A stretch of 64,000 bases of DNA from Chaetorhynchus papuensis (taxonomy: Eukaryota > Chordata > Aves > Passeriformes > Rhipiduridae). The translations under genes were made by a program, and so were the position numbers. Shown here in pieces: positions 33,754-47,000 of the stretch. The DNA lies in assembly GCA_013396525.1 (NCBI GenBank), contig VWYX01000836.1:204416-268415 (forward strand), in the 5' to 3' direction. Below the pieces are notes generated by a model, which searched no databases, was not told the DNA's origin, and saw only the letters and a list, made by a program, of their open reading frames with translations. Each line of letters opens with the position of its first letter. Positions within the stretch are counted from its first letter, which is position 1.

Positions 33754-36700
33754 TCCCCTCCAACACACATCCTCCTGCGTTTTTGCATTGTGCAGGTTTC
33801 TGCACAAATCCAGCCTGGCTGAATATAGCAGGATACGTTATTTTCATGACTCCTAACAGCCTTCAGATCAGAATGATTTTCTGTCACACTGGCCTGACCT
33901 TTTCCTGGAAAAATTTATTACCTAAAAGAAGGAGGAAAAAAAGACATGTTAGGGAGATCTGAAGTACTCTCTTCCTTGAGGGCTAAAGATATACAGTACT
34001 TGTTGTCATTTAACCATCCACCCACCTAATTCATTCTAAAATGCCAGCTACAAGTGCAACAATTTGTGGACATGACATATCTTGCATGCTTGGTAGGTAA
34101 GAACTAGAAGCCTGACAATTTATTCTCCTGCAGAAATCTGTCTTGCTTTCTTAGATCTGTTTTCTTTTTCTCTAACAGTGGAAAATATGTAGATTTCTTA
34201 AAAACTTTTGTTTTTTACCTGGATCACCTCTGGGGAATAGAGTAGAAGCAGTGACTGAACTTTTGCTTTGTCCTAGTGTGTTACATCATTCACTAATTAA
34301 ATATGGCTACACTGGGACACGTTCTGCACAAGACATATAGGCCTGACTTTTCAGGTATTGAGTTTGTTTTGATTGCAGAGAAAATGAGAGGAGGCATAGT
34401 CTAATCTTCATTCTTTTGTGTGCCAAGTTTTTAAGTATGTTATGACAGTTCAGAGAACAAAAAAAAAGCAAAACAAGAATATTTTTGTATGATTGACAGA
34501 AAGACCCCTTTAAGAAGTGCTTGAAGTGACTACCTCAGTGAAAATTGTTGTGGAGCTAAATCAGCTCTTGCAGTATCTAATTAGCACTGCCACAACATTC
34601 AGATAGTTCATTAATTACTGTTCTGCTTCTCCCTCCAGTTGCTGTGTCAGGCACAAAAGTTAACATGCACCTTCACAGTATACATCAAATCTGTTAATTT
34701 TCATCATGCTCTAACAATAGAAAGCTGTAGAGGTGATCAAAATAAATTTTAACCACAGACATTCTGAAGGCTTAGTAAGGTTATATGTATCTATTTCAAA
34801 CGTATGGTGGGTTTATAGTTCTAACTGTCGAATGGTGGGGGAGGCTTCTGTCTTGTAGAGCTGAGAAGAAAAGCAACTTTTTTCAAGCAAGCCTGAAAAA
34901 TTCCCATGTGCTGACAACAGGGATTTTCCAAAATGAGCACAGCCCAAGCAGGCTTGATCTTCAGTGCCAGGAAACTCTGACTTCAGGGGTCTCCAGCACT
35001 CATGACTTAAAGGGAGTGGGTGAAGGAAATTAAAGTAATTTAAAATAGAGCTCTGTTTCTCTGCTGTAGTGTAGACATGCTGTCTCATACAAGTAGTCAT
35101 TGTGGAATTTGGGGTTTGGGTTTTTTTGCTCTTTTTTTTTTACTCTACCCCCACTCACTCCAGTCTCAGTGCAGAGTTTCTCATCTGTATCAGTCCTATA
35201 CAACAGACCCTGTATATTCAAAGGCACAGCGTTTCCATGTGGAGATGAGAGCACTACAGTAAAAAAGGAATTTACTGTCCTAGATGTATACATCCCTTCA
35301 CTGCAGGACCAAGCACTGCTGTGGAAGAGGTCTAGTGCTCCACTTGTGCCTGGCTGAAACCCACTGGAGATGGTGTGAGCAGGAGTGGGCACATCAGTAC
35401 CTGCGGGTTTTCTGTAGCTTTGGGTTCTCTCACAGGTGGGTGCTGACCTACACATGCAGCTTACCAGCTACTCAGGAAGCAGGCCTGACTAGTGTCTGCA
35501 GTCATGTGGAAACAAATAGCTGCTTACCTGTAGTAAATATCTGCTCTGAGAGGAGAAAGGAGAAAGCAGGCCAAGTTTGTCCTGTGATGTAGACTTGAGA
35601 ACTTGACAGGTGAAGGTGAAAAGATGGGAAGCTTCTCACTGGGTTGCATAGCAGAAATCACTGTGCAGCTATAACTCATACAGGCTTGAAACTACCAATT
35701 TTCAAGGATGACAGTAAGATACATCTCTGTCAAACTGTCACTGTCTTACTTTAGGATCTCCATGTTGTATTACAGCGGGAACAAATCTAACCTTGCCCAG
35801 GACTGTACTGCAGACGTATTACCTGCTGAGAGGAACATTTGACAGCTTGTCCCTGAGAGCCATTGCAGGGTGATCCTCAATTTGGGCTGTGTCTTGAAGT
35901 TGGCCAAGTTGGCAGGGACAGTGAATTTTCTGAGAAAGCATCACTGAATAACTAATAATATCTGACACTTCTCAACCTTTCTACATGGCAGAGAGAGGCA
36001 GTGCATTCAAGGGCTTGTTAACCATCCTTGTGCAAAGACTACTGGAGGACAAGAAAACAAGACATTCTGCCTGCCCTAGAATACTGGAAATTTTCAGATT
36101 CTGGAAACTGAGATTAAACAAGAGTAGGCAATCCCAGTACCTTTATTATTATGGTTTGAATTAGAATTTCCAAACTCTGTAGAGTACAGAGGGGATGAAA
36201 TATTTCCCCTCTTTAGCCAGAATTGGTAAAACCAGGAACAAGGGGAACCCGCAGTCAGAGTAAGGACTGAGGAAGAGTGAGTTCAAAGAGGTACCAAAAT
36301 ATTCAGAGACGGTGTGCCCCAGAGAGAACTGAATCTGTTAAGAGCTAGTGAGTCTGCTGGTACACGAATTGTTCAGTGGTGGAGTGGGCCAAACTGCTTT
36401 ACTGAACATCTTTTGATGGATATCCTTACTGCCACAACTGCAATCAGGAGAAAATCAGCACATTGCAGTTTTTAAATCTATTTGCAGTGCTTTTTCATTT
36501 CACCAGCTGTTCTGTCCTTACTTCATAGTAGCTTCGAAAGTTTTAATCATTCTTGCCCATGGTTAGAATTATGTTTGTGTGGGTAAATGCAAGTGTGTTG
36601 TATCTAATGTCAGATAATTGCTGTCTGCCTCAAGAGACTTGATAGATTCATTACCTCTACATATGGTAGGAAGAAAGCTGTCAGATTTTATTTAAGCTTT

Positions 36701-39329
36701 GAAGTCTAAAAAAGGGTTACAAATTGTTGCAGAAAGAGCATCAGCTTTCTAAACAAGGTCCCACACTTGCTACATTAGTGTAGTGTATTTGACTTGATGC
36801 ATCTCTTCTATCTGTCTTAGAACAAATAGTCTGGAAGCAAAAAATAAAGGCTTTATAGTTCTCTTCCTGATGCTCATAGATCTTCCAAAATGAAAGCACT
36901 TCATGCTGGACTCTGTCGTTTTGAATATCTGTATGAGATCTGTTAAATATACTGAGGTATTTTCTAAGCCAAATCTGTGATGCATCTGATGCTATCACTT
37001 ACTAGGAATGTGGCTAGTTCAGCAAACATCATAAAGTGACATGTTCAATTTGACATCTAATTTTATCTGTTTTATTATTTTTCCAGTGTGATTGCACTTA
37101 ATGGCCTTATTGAGTTTGAAGTTGTGTCATATGAATGCAGATGAGACAAGTTCCTGTCTCAGAAAAATAACTGAAGCTCTTGCAAGCACGTAACAGGAAT
37201 TTAAGCTGGTCTCACTGCTGGCTCATAGTCACACTCTGCCCCTTTCCTTGATGCACGTATCCACTCATATTTGACAGTTCTTATACTCACCAAACCTGCA
37301 TTTCACCACACGTCCAAGGAACCAGTAGCTGTTTTGCTTAGTCTGCTGTAGAGTCACAGCCTGGAGTTGCAATTGTGTTACAGCTGAGCTCATTAAGAGG
37401 TGTAGAGATGAGTCCTCCCTTGCTCCTCCTGTCTGCTGCTAAACCACACAGTTCTACCCATCTCCTTTGCCACAGCTTTGGCTCCTACTAACTTTTCATT
37501 TAATTGGTTTATGCTGCTAATTCAACAGGAAGTTCTTTAGCTCCTCTGCTCAGGCTTTATTTCTGAGGAAAAAGTCTACCCAGTCTACCCAATTTGACAA
37601 GTATTTGATGTGGTGCAAAGGAGGATGAGAGGTAGATGAAGTGACTGGGGTCAGAGCAGGGGAGTGGCAGTAGAGTTGGCAACACTGGGAGCTCCTTCTG
37701 CAGTAGCAGTGTACCTCAGATCTGCTTCACTCATAATGTTCCAGAACCATAACCAGAGGAGTCAAGATCAATAAAGTCAGGATCAGGAAACAAAGGTGCA
37801 CAGAAGACAGTAGTAGCAGAGAGCTGGGAATCAGCTGCATCCACCAGATTTTTCTGTCTTCGTGGGGTATTTATAGTTTCTGTGAACTTGTGGCAGGATT
37901 GTGGAAATACAGCTCCTGCAGGAAAAAAAAAAGCTTAATGAGTTTTATTGCATGTTTTCCTATTTGAATCCACCGGCCATGCCCAAAATATTTGCATGAA
38001 CTTAACAGATACTGATTTTTTTTTTTTTTAATGAGCTATAAATATTGTAGGGTAATTTCAGTGTATTGAGTGAAATGATTAAGTAATAAAAGGAGAGGAG
38101 GGAGTAGTGATAAGAGTGACAGGTACTTCTACTGTCACAGAGGACATGTGAAGGCTGTAGGGCAGTGTGGTTGCCTAAGGAGGTTTCCCAGGGGCATTTC
38201 CTGGCATTCTTAAAAGCTGGAGTCATCTTTTTGTGCTGAGTTGTCATGGGTGTTTAAATCTGTCTTGAGCAAGCAGGGAATTGATGAAAATATAGCATGC
38301 ATTTGATGTAGAGGCAGCTACAGGAAAAGGGATTAAATCTGCTGCAGATGTTGACACATTGAAGTTAGCTCAAGTGGAAATCTGGCTTGTCTTAATTAAC
38401 ACACAGAAAGCTGGAATACACTTAAAGAGGGATGTGCTTCATAGCAGATACGGGGCCTTTCAGCTGGTTAGCCCTTGTCTCAAATGCAGAATGACATACC
38501 CTTGGAGAAGGGTTGGATGATGATGCACAATTGTCTCTTACTTTTTCAGCATTTAATGTCAAAGAATCTTGTCCAGAGAAAGCCCTTTTATAAAATAGGG
38601 GTTTTGCCTAATATCTCTAGCAAGGTGTTGGGAAACTGGAAATGAAAAATGGTGAAGATGCAGCAACAAGGTTCATAGCTTTTCCAGTTCTGAAGTCTTT
38701 CCTTGCAGTCAGTCAAGCGCCACACAAGTGTACTGCTTAAATATGAGTTCTATATTAAATTAGATTAAAGAGCACATAAAGTAGCTATATTACTATGCAG
38801 AATAATCTTAGGAAGCAGTGAAAGCAGATAGGAAATTTTCTTCTGAATTTGACACCCCTGAAAGAGGGCTACTCTGCAGAGGGACGTGGGAAAGCAGTTA
38901 GTTTATGGTGTGATATAATGTGCATAGAGAGTCATAAAACTCTTCATAGGATTTTATTTAGAAGCAAAAGAGCATTGTTTGTTGTTGCGCAAGCCTCCTT
39001 TGAGGAGAATTTGTGTTGGTTCTTTTGTCCTCAGTTTTGTTATTTAAAACATTTCTGTACATCTGCACATTGCTCAGTTTCTCTGTGCTGCAATTTTATC
39101 TGGAAGTCTGGGAAGAGAGTTTTTGAGGCCAATAATTCAGGAATTTTTCAGATGTCATCTGGAAAGTGAAATTTATCTCATTAGTGTCTGAGCTGTAGGA
39201 ATTAGCTTGCAAGGTTAACAGTGAAATAAAAAATGAGGTTTGGTGGAGTCTTTTATTGTTTGTGATTTATTTGTGGTAATAACCCCTGTCATACAACTAA
39301 TGATTTTACAAGTGTTCAAGGAGTTCTTT
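33754..39329. other. non-coding sequence
   Basis: No exon is recognised. A G/T- and T-rich tract lies at 35102-35142. GTCTACCCA is tandemly repeated at about 37573-37591. Open frames at 34785-35600 on both strands overlap each other and have no recognisable domains. Confidence 0.55.
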
Positions 39330-39860
39330 GTACAAGTGTTCTTTGCTCTAGGGAACTCAGAGCATAAGGAAAACTGGTCAAGGGAACAGGGAGACAATGA
39401 CAGGCAATTTAAAGCTTTGAATGTGATGACAAGAAGCTTAAATTTGATGTGATAGAAATGGAAGGCTTCAAAGAGGGAGTGACTTGACATGATCAAATCG
39501 ACAGGTGAGGAAGATGGCTATTCCAGCTGTGTTTTGCTTGAATGGGAGGAGTCTTCTGACAAATCAAGGGACAGGACTTAGTTGTTCTTAAGGGTTAATA
39601 AGGGTCTGAGTAATGGACTTGTCTGTAGGAAGCACAAGCAAGGTCTTGGAGAGGCTAAGAATGAAGTAGCGGTAGAATTGGAGAATCTCAGCTGTGTGGT
39701 AGAGGAAAGAGCAAAGTGATAATTAACTCTGAGGCTGTAAGTATAAATGGTGGTGAAAATCAGTTGATTTGTCATTGTGCACAAAGAAGCAGAAAAGCAG
39801 AAAGAAGGTGTTACAGGGAAAGGAGTGGTTACTGTTGTGGCAGAATTCTATGACATCCTT
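39330..39860. repeat. purine-rich block, possible ancient interspersed repeat
   Basis: For about 500 bases the plus strand is unusually rich in A and G and poor in C. It includes GGGAGTGACTTGACATGATCA near 39475 and AACTCTGAGGCTGTAAGTATAAATGGTGGTG near 39725. The order of these phrases recalls a widespread old amniote interspersed repeat, which I cannot name with confidence. There is no intact open frame. Confidence 0.3.
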
Positions 39861-40354
39861 GTACTTTGTTAATGGACATTTAAAAACATAATTGGAAGTT
39901 CAACATCTTTCCCTTCAGTTTTCCAGGCAGTTGGACAAAGACACAAGGCAAATTTTCCACCGTGTGAAGTTTGTTGACAGTGCAGAGCAGAACTGTGTAT
40001 GCTGTGAAAAACGTAGGAGTAGTTCAGAGAAAGAGAATTCAATTCACCATGAAGTGGGTTAAAAACCCCTTGAAGCAAAGTCACAATAATTTCACTGACA
40101 GGAAAAAGTTCATTTCAGGTCTTAGAAGTCAGTGAGGTACAGAGAAGCTGTGTTCATCTGAAATGTTGTCTCTCTGGCTGAAAGTCTGACTTGAAGTCAA
40201 GCAAAATAATTTTAGTACCTCATGTCAAGTTCAAAATATTTCAGTTGTCTTCCACATGCAGCCAGAACCACCCTTGTGCGGAGAAAAGGGCTAACCAAGC
40301 ACAGAGTGTGGGGAATCAAGGCTTAAGATGAATTTTTTGGAAGCATCCTATTAG

Positions 40355-40415
40355 ACTACTGGGATTCAAACCCATAGCTTGCTCTTATCCAGAGAGTTTT
40401 CTAACCAAATGGCTT
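40355..40415 (-). mobile_element. tRNA-derived SINE head, relic (inverted)
   Basis: GGGATTCAAACCCATAG followed by TTGCTCTTATCCAGAGAGTTTTCTAACCAAATGGC matches the reverse-complement layout of a MIR-type tRNA head: B box, then CTCTTAACCACTATGC-like A box. The B box is well kept. The SINE body expected on the left is not clearly alignable. It is not a functional tRNA, as acceptor and anticodon arms cannot be built. Confidence 0.45.
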
Positions 40416-42133
40416 CAGAAGGGTTTTCTTTGGGCAAGCATCTAATCATGAGGCAGTACCTATGGAAAAGATGTCCCTTTCACCAGTATGTATCTCACTT
40501 TTTGCTTCCCCGAAGTTTGAGGGACTGTTTCTTCCTGGCAATGTCAGAAGAGCATTTAAAAATTATAAAGTTTGTTTTCTCTTGATTTTTCAAAATGAAT
40601 TTTTTCCTGCTTGCTTGCAGGATATGAAGTCTGCGAGAAAAATTGTTCTGTTGCAGACTAATTGTGCAGGTTATTTAAAAAAAACCCTAAGAAATAAATC
40701 CTTCAAAAATCAATTAGCAGTCAGATAGCACTTACAGATATTATAAAATTGTTGCCAACATAGGAATATATGGAAAACCAGGTCCAGATTATTTTAACCG
40801 GAGCCACTGCATAAGAAAAAATTGATCTGCCACCTGTATTTTTTGTGGTTCTTCTCCTAGCCTTGAGCTTTACTAAGCACGTTTATTTTAACTTCATTTT
40901 ATGTTGCCATCTGATTAACATGGTTGGCTGAATGTCAGACTAGAGTAAAATATGCTCTCTTCTACTATGGGCTTTCACACAGGCTTTTAATTCCTCCTGT
41001 TATTGCAGAGTACGGCTTGTTTCTGAGCTCTTGTAGTGAAATGTGCTGCATTTCTCTCTGGCTGTCTTGGATGTTTATGGATTGCTGCTCTATGAAGTAG
41101 AAAAGTTTGCATTATTTCACAGACATGACCCTTAAGGTAGGGTGGCATAAGAGGCAAGATAATCCTGTTGATTCTGTAATGGTACAAGCAGTGTTAGATT
41201 TCCCACTGCACTTGCTCGTAGGGACCAGAATGTGCTGGCTCTTCTACAGGAGTTAGTGGACAGTGGGACAGGACTAACAGAAAACATCCTTTAAGACAGG
41301 GGGGAAAGAGAGATAATGTGTCATCACTGTGATGGACATCACAGCCTTCCTGGGAGTCATTGGCAGTTACTGCAAAAATCACTGGTGGGCAGGAGCTATA
41401 TTGACTTAAGAACATGTTTGGTGGTATTTTTATTTTTATATGGTTGCAGAGGCTTTGTCAGCATCCATCAACTATGTTTTAAGGGGAAATGGAGCTTAAA
41501 GCATTTGTGCAGACACACTGTGTGTTTTCATTGCAAGAATAATGTAGTTTTGTAGGGGCTCCCTGGTATTGGTCATTTCTTTAGTTAAAACTTGCAGAGT
41601 GAAATTTCTAAGTGTTAACTCCCTTGTTATTTTCTTATCTTCATGTTGCTGCCTGATTGCATAATCCAGCTTTCAGCTTGCAAAGTCTCGTTACTCAGTG
41701 GCAATGCTTCTATGGGATCCTTTTCCATGGAAGTATCTTGGAAAAGACAACATGGGAAGGGAAAACTCATAAGGAAATGCCTGAAAGTTCAGAATAAAAT
41801 AAGTATCTGTCTGTCATACTAAGTCGTATTCTACGTACTTACATATTTTGCACTTTTTTGCAAAGTAAATGTAATTTGCAGGGTTTTTAACCTTGGAAAA
41901 GAAAACATTCAAAATGCAGGCAGACTGTAACAGAGATAGGTAACATAAAGCCTCTTTTACAATAGCTAAGATGAGATATTATTATCATGCAAGAGGAAAG
42001 CCCTTTGTATTTCAGCCTCTCTGTCTACAAGAGTTAGTGCTGTGAAGTGCATGTGTGATCCGCTGCAGTCATTCACCACCTATGAGTAAGGAAAACCTTT
42101 TTTTTACGTATAATGTAGCTCTTTCAGTGGCTG

Positions 42134-42160
42134 TACGTATATATATACACACATACATAT
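42134..42160. repeat. short TA/CA microsatellite
   Basis: TACGTATATATATACACACATACATAT, a compound dinucleotide run. Confidence 0.7.
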
Positions 42161-44000
42161 GAACTCATAAAATGTCACTGGGTAGTAAGATAGCTAAAAG
42201 CTGTATCTGTATAGAGATTGTAAGAGAAAAAAAACGAGCGCAAAGGATAGAGAACAGGAGGTGATATATTAAAACAGACTTTAGAGATGTGTAAAACAGA
42301 AACCCCAATTATACAATGAGAACTTATTTCATACAAGAAGGTCTGTCTCCCAAGTATTGCATCTTTATTTTCATATCAAATTCTAAAATCTCCAATTATT
42401 TGTATATTTTGATAAACACTTGACAGCTCCTCTTCTGTGTCCAAACTAGTATTATTTAGTTGTACTTAAGTAAGAGGCTGTAGTAAAGAGAGACCTTATA
42501 GGAGAAGAATTTGCTTGTGGTTGTTCAGTTCCATCTCCTTATTTAGTAGTAGTCGACAAATGTAAGCAAAAAAAAAAGCATAGCAGATGCAGGGCCTGGA
42601 AAAAAGGACACTTAAATGTAATAAACTACTAATATAGTAGTTATTGGCAACTTTAAGTCCATTGCTTTAGAAGTTTTAGCAACACCACTATTCATAAAGA
42701 CAGACATTCAAGCAAATGTGTATACCTTTTTTTTTGTTCTGATGTACGTGCTTTTTCAAAATGTTTATGTATTCTTGGAAGAGGAATTTAGCTGTATGTG
42801 TTGAGGAGGCACTGTTTAGAAGGCTCTGTCCCAAGTTCTCTAAGACACATCATCATTTGCTACACTCCAAGTAGTAGAACTGACTTCTGAGTACTCAGAA
42901 CAGTAGCAAAAGATTACCCATTTGTGGGCTTCCGGAGATGAAAATAAAACTGGTTAGATTTTTTTTTTTTTAAATTTCCATTTCATGCTTTCATTTCACA
43001 TCAGATAAATGTTAACAAAATCTTTGTTAGTTAGAAAAAAGAAAATCCCAATTTTTTATTCGGAGGCACAAAGAAAAGGCATATGGATATGTTGGTAAAG
43101 CATATGGAGACCCTTATGTAAAGACAAAACAAAAGCAAAATAAAGTTACTGACTGGCCCCCTGAGGTGCAGCACATAAGCACAGTTGGTGGAATGTTGCC
43201 AATTCTCTTTTCTTCTGAAGAACAGAACTCCCTTTATATCCTAAACAAGTGAAAACAGCACAGACAGTATACATCTGGTAGCAGCAGTGTGTTGCACACT
43301 ACTTGAATCTCTGTTTCTACAGCGGTTATTTTCACTCAGTGCTCAGAAAGTCTTGACCTTGGGTTCGTAGCAATTACAGTATTACAGGAGTTGGTTTATT
43401 CCACACAAATGAAATGCTCTTTTTTTTCTCAGGTTGGGCATCAGCAGTATACAAAGATTGCTGCTGTAGGAACCTCTTTTCTGTTAACAAAGATCTTTAC
43501 CCTGAACTGATGTTTTCCCACTGTGTTAACTATATTTGGAAAGAAACCTTCACTGGTTGAGTCCAGAAATAAAGTATAATGCACTTCCTCTAAATTTGAA
43601 GCAAATTTTTGGTAAATTTTACTTCTTTAGTACGGTTCATATCTTCTGTCTTTGTTTATGGCAGCTATTTAGACACACCAGCTGTGCAAAGTTAAACATG
43701 TACTTCAAAAAATTAAAACATCTTTCACCAAATGTCTTTTAATAGCTTGCTCTGAATGTATTTGGATCAACCTCTGGGATCTTCAATAACTGACACACAC
43801 TGTCATTACTAAATTAAATATGCCAGAACTGCTACAGCATATCCATGTACTGATAATACATTTTCACACACTTTTCCTGTTCTCCAACACAGCCAGCATG
43901 GCTGTAGGCAGACTGCCTATTAAAAACAGTCTCCAGTGTATACTAACCCCTGAAGTGTGGCAGGAAATTGTTAGGGAGCAGAGTGGTCATCACAGCCCAA

Positions 44001-44062
44001 AAGCATAGTCTAGTGATTTAGCAGTAGCGACCGCTAAGGGTTAGTACCCAGGAACATTCTAT
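44001..44062 (+). mobile_element. possible tRNA-derived SINE head
   Basis: AGCATAGTCTAGTGATTTAGCAG resembles the MIR 5' end (AGCATAGTGGTTAAGAGCA). GGGTTAGTACCCAGG, 14 bases on, sits where the B box would be. The spacing is shorter than usual and the body is absent, so the call is weak. Confidence 0.3.
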
Positions 44063-47000
44063 GGCACAGTCAAATTTACTACTGTAGATGGAATCAAGGA
44101 GTACTTCTACTAATTTGTTTTCTAGGCTACTGCTGTCTCTCTGTTCTGAGTTATTTTTAGAGAATATTGCTCAGATAATAGAGAATATTGCTTGGAAAAA
44201 GAGACCTCCTCACTGAGTGTTGCCTCTTTTCAGAGCGCGCACACAGACAGTAACTCGTGTATCGCTGTGCACATTGTTAACCTGTATGGAGACTTTGAGC
44301 TATGAGAGCTTTCCAGCATTGCTTTTTATCATCTGGCTAATTAATTGTGCTGGAATTTTTTGAAGGACTCAGGTTACTCAGCAACAATCAAAAAAGATGC
44401 CTTGAAAACTTCAGGTTCTTTTGAAAATAAGTCTCCGTTTTTATGCGTGTTATTATGTCCTTAAAATTATTAACTAAAAAAACCCATAACAGTTACTGTT
44501 GTGTAATAATAGTTTCTTTCTTGCAAAAGGGAGCAAAAGCTCCTGATGTGTAGTTGAGGTTAAGTTCTGATATGTAAAAACTGTGTTTTAAGAAAGCTAA
44601 AGAGTTGCCATATTGTTCTTTAAGACAGATACTATATCTTAAAGTGTATCTTTAAATTACAGACCACAGGGAAGTAGGAGCATGCATGGACAGGACAGAA
44701 GGGGAGAGAAGAGGGTATTAAACCCTCAAGGTGGACTGGATGCCAGAAACAATATCACTCAGAGCTGTAGATAAGACAAAACAGTGTCTGCAAGGGCACT
44801 GAGACAGGACCTCCAGAGCACCATTTCTACTTCACCTGTAAACTGGTTTAAATGCACAACTTCATCTCAGTCCTGCCCAACCTAGTACATGAGATGTGCT
44901 TCTGTGTCCAGCTTTTCCTGAGCAAGGATGACATCCTCCAGGCTGGAAGGATGGCACTGGCCTTCCTTTCAGTCTGTGACCCCTCACACTAGAGAGGGAA
45001 GCGTGTACATCTGCCTGATGCTGGAGATTGCTGAGCTCTGCTGCAGCTGTGTGTGCTTCCTAGTGTAGCCCCATGCTGAAGCCAGTCCTGCTAGAAGGCT
45101 TCTTGTGTTCCCTCCCCATGTTTGGAGAGGACTTGCACAGCCCCTCTCATTTTACGTGGCCAGAAGTAGTTGCCGTGCACACTTCTGTTGTGTGGGCCCT
45201 TGAAGAAGAGGAGGTTAGTCTCAGCCTATGAAGTGTCTCAAGCTTTTGTAGTGTCTCGATTCTACTTTTGGAGAAGATCTATAGATTATATTGTTAAGCA
45301 TAATTCATTAGGAAGGCCATTTACCATGCATAAGTGTGTCCAGCTGTTAGTGTGAAGCAAACAGACAAGCACTGCTTGGCCCCAAGCCATGACTGAGAAG
45401 CAGTTGGGCAACCTGTGCTACATGTCATAATTTGTTTTGCCATTTTTTTGGATGTAATTTCTCTGATACGGAGAATTTATCTTCTATTCCCACCTCAGCT
45501 TTCTTAAATGGCAGTAGAATTTAAATAGAGAACAGTTTCCAGACAGCCTTAGCATTCCTTAAATGCGAAAGACATTTCTGTTTACTGTAAATGGGGTAGA
45601 AAAATATCTTAAGCTGTGTCTCATTTTATGTCGGTCATTTTAGCAATCTGCTATGATTAGATTCAAAGTTCATAAATTACCTTTACTTTCATTGCCTATC
45701 AGTTGCACCAAATGGAATTGCATATTTTTTGCCCTGTGAGTGTTCTTGAATGTCAGACTGATGGAAACAAATGCAGAATATCTTTTCTTAGACGGTTGTA
45801 TTAAGAAACTTCAAAATGAAATGTTGATAACACAGTCGTAGTCTTGAGAGTGAAATTCTACTGCAGATAGAGGAATTTCTTCATTTTCTTCCCCACCCCC
45901 TGATTTGATTGTGTTGATAAAGGTTTATTTTATAATCCTGTATTAGAAGATTAAACTGCTTTGGGGAGCTTATGCAGAGTGTTCCTGCAAGGCACAGACC
46001 ATCTTTTCAGACATGTCTTTGCAATGCCGTGGGACAAGGTTTGAGGTGGAGGCCACAATGAGCGGGAGGAGATCAAGACAACTGGTAGGTCTGCTCCTAC
46101 ACGAGTCCCAGAGAGAGACTGGGCATGGGGCTAAGGGGCTGCTGCTCTGCAACACAGTTAAGGAAGGAAGGTAGCTTTCCTCCTGGCTTTGTTACTATCA
46201 GGTGTTTCTGCTAATAAATGTTTTTGTGCCATGACAGTATAAATATGCTGCATTGTTAAAAGGCACTTAAGAGAAGAACAGAGAAGCTGGAAATTACGAG
46301 ACTGTCTGTGCGTGAAGGCAATTTTCCAGAAGACTTACATTGCTAATACATTCAAATCTTTCTAATATAATGCTGAATTTTATTTTTTTAACTTCTGCCA
46401 ATTCAAATTATTACAATGATATGATAAAAGAATGAAGACTCTCTCAGTGCTTCTTGTTATCCCAAACAGCAGGTAGCAGCAGTGTTTCCTCTACAGTTAT
46501 ATAAATTATTTCTTTCAAGGCTTTACCCACCAGTAGTTTTACCATAAGGCTAGTGAACAAAACCTTCCTATTTCTGTAGAAGAAGATGGCTGCATCAGTT
46601 TGAAGGCACATGCTGCCACAGTACAGAGCTCCTTCTACTGAACACTTAGAAGCTCTCTCCGAGTCCTGACTGATTGACCCAAATCCTTGTTTTGAACTTT
46701 CCCTTACAGTCCTATAATACAGGTAGTTTACAGTGTTATTTCTTTGCTTGGGCTCAGTGGCACATGGTGGTGAAGGCTCTTCACTTGTTAGTCCTCTGTG
46801 ACAACAGGTACTTCAGCAATTTGGCTGTGTTAGAGCCCCGGAATACTGATGGTTCCTCAAAGACGTTCCATTTGTGCAAGTACCACCTGCAGAATTTAAC
46901 ACTTTTTGTGCTTCTTAGGGGAGTAGAATTTTACTATTCAGACCACAGCTGATGGATTCCAGATACAGTGAGGCTTTTTCTAACAGTTTGATTAATCAGC

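Noticed and set aside
33493..33822. 109-codon open frame rich in Phe, Leu, Trp and Gly that looks like membrane helices
   Set aside because: It is a translation of the G/T-rich low-complexity tract. Hydrophobicity follows from T-rich codons.
40361..40377. Functional tRNA gene suggested by the B-box GGATTCAAACC
   Set aside because: No acceptor stem or anticodon arm can be formed. It fits a SINE head relic better.
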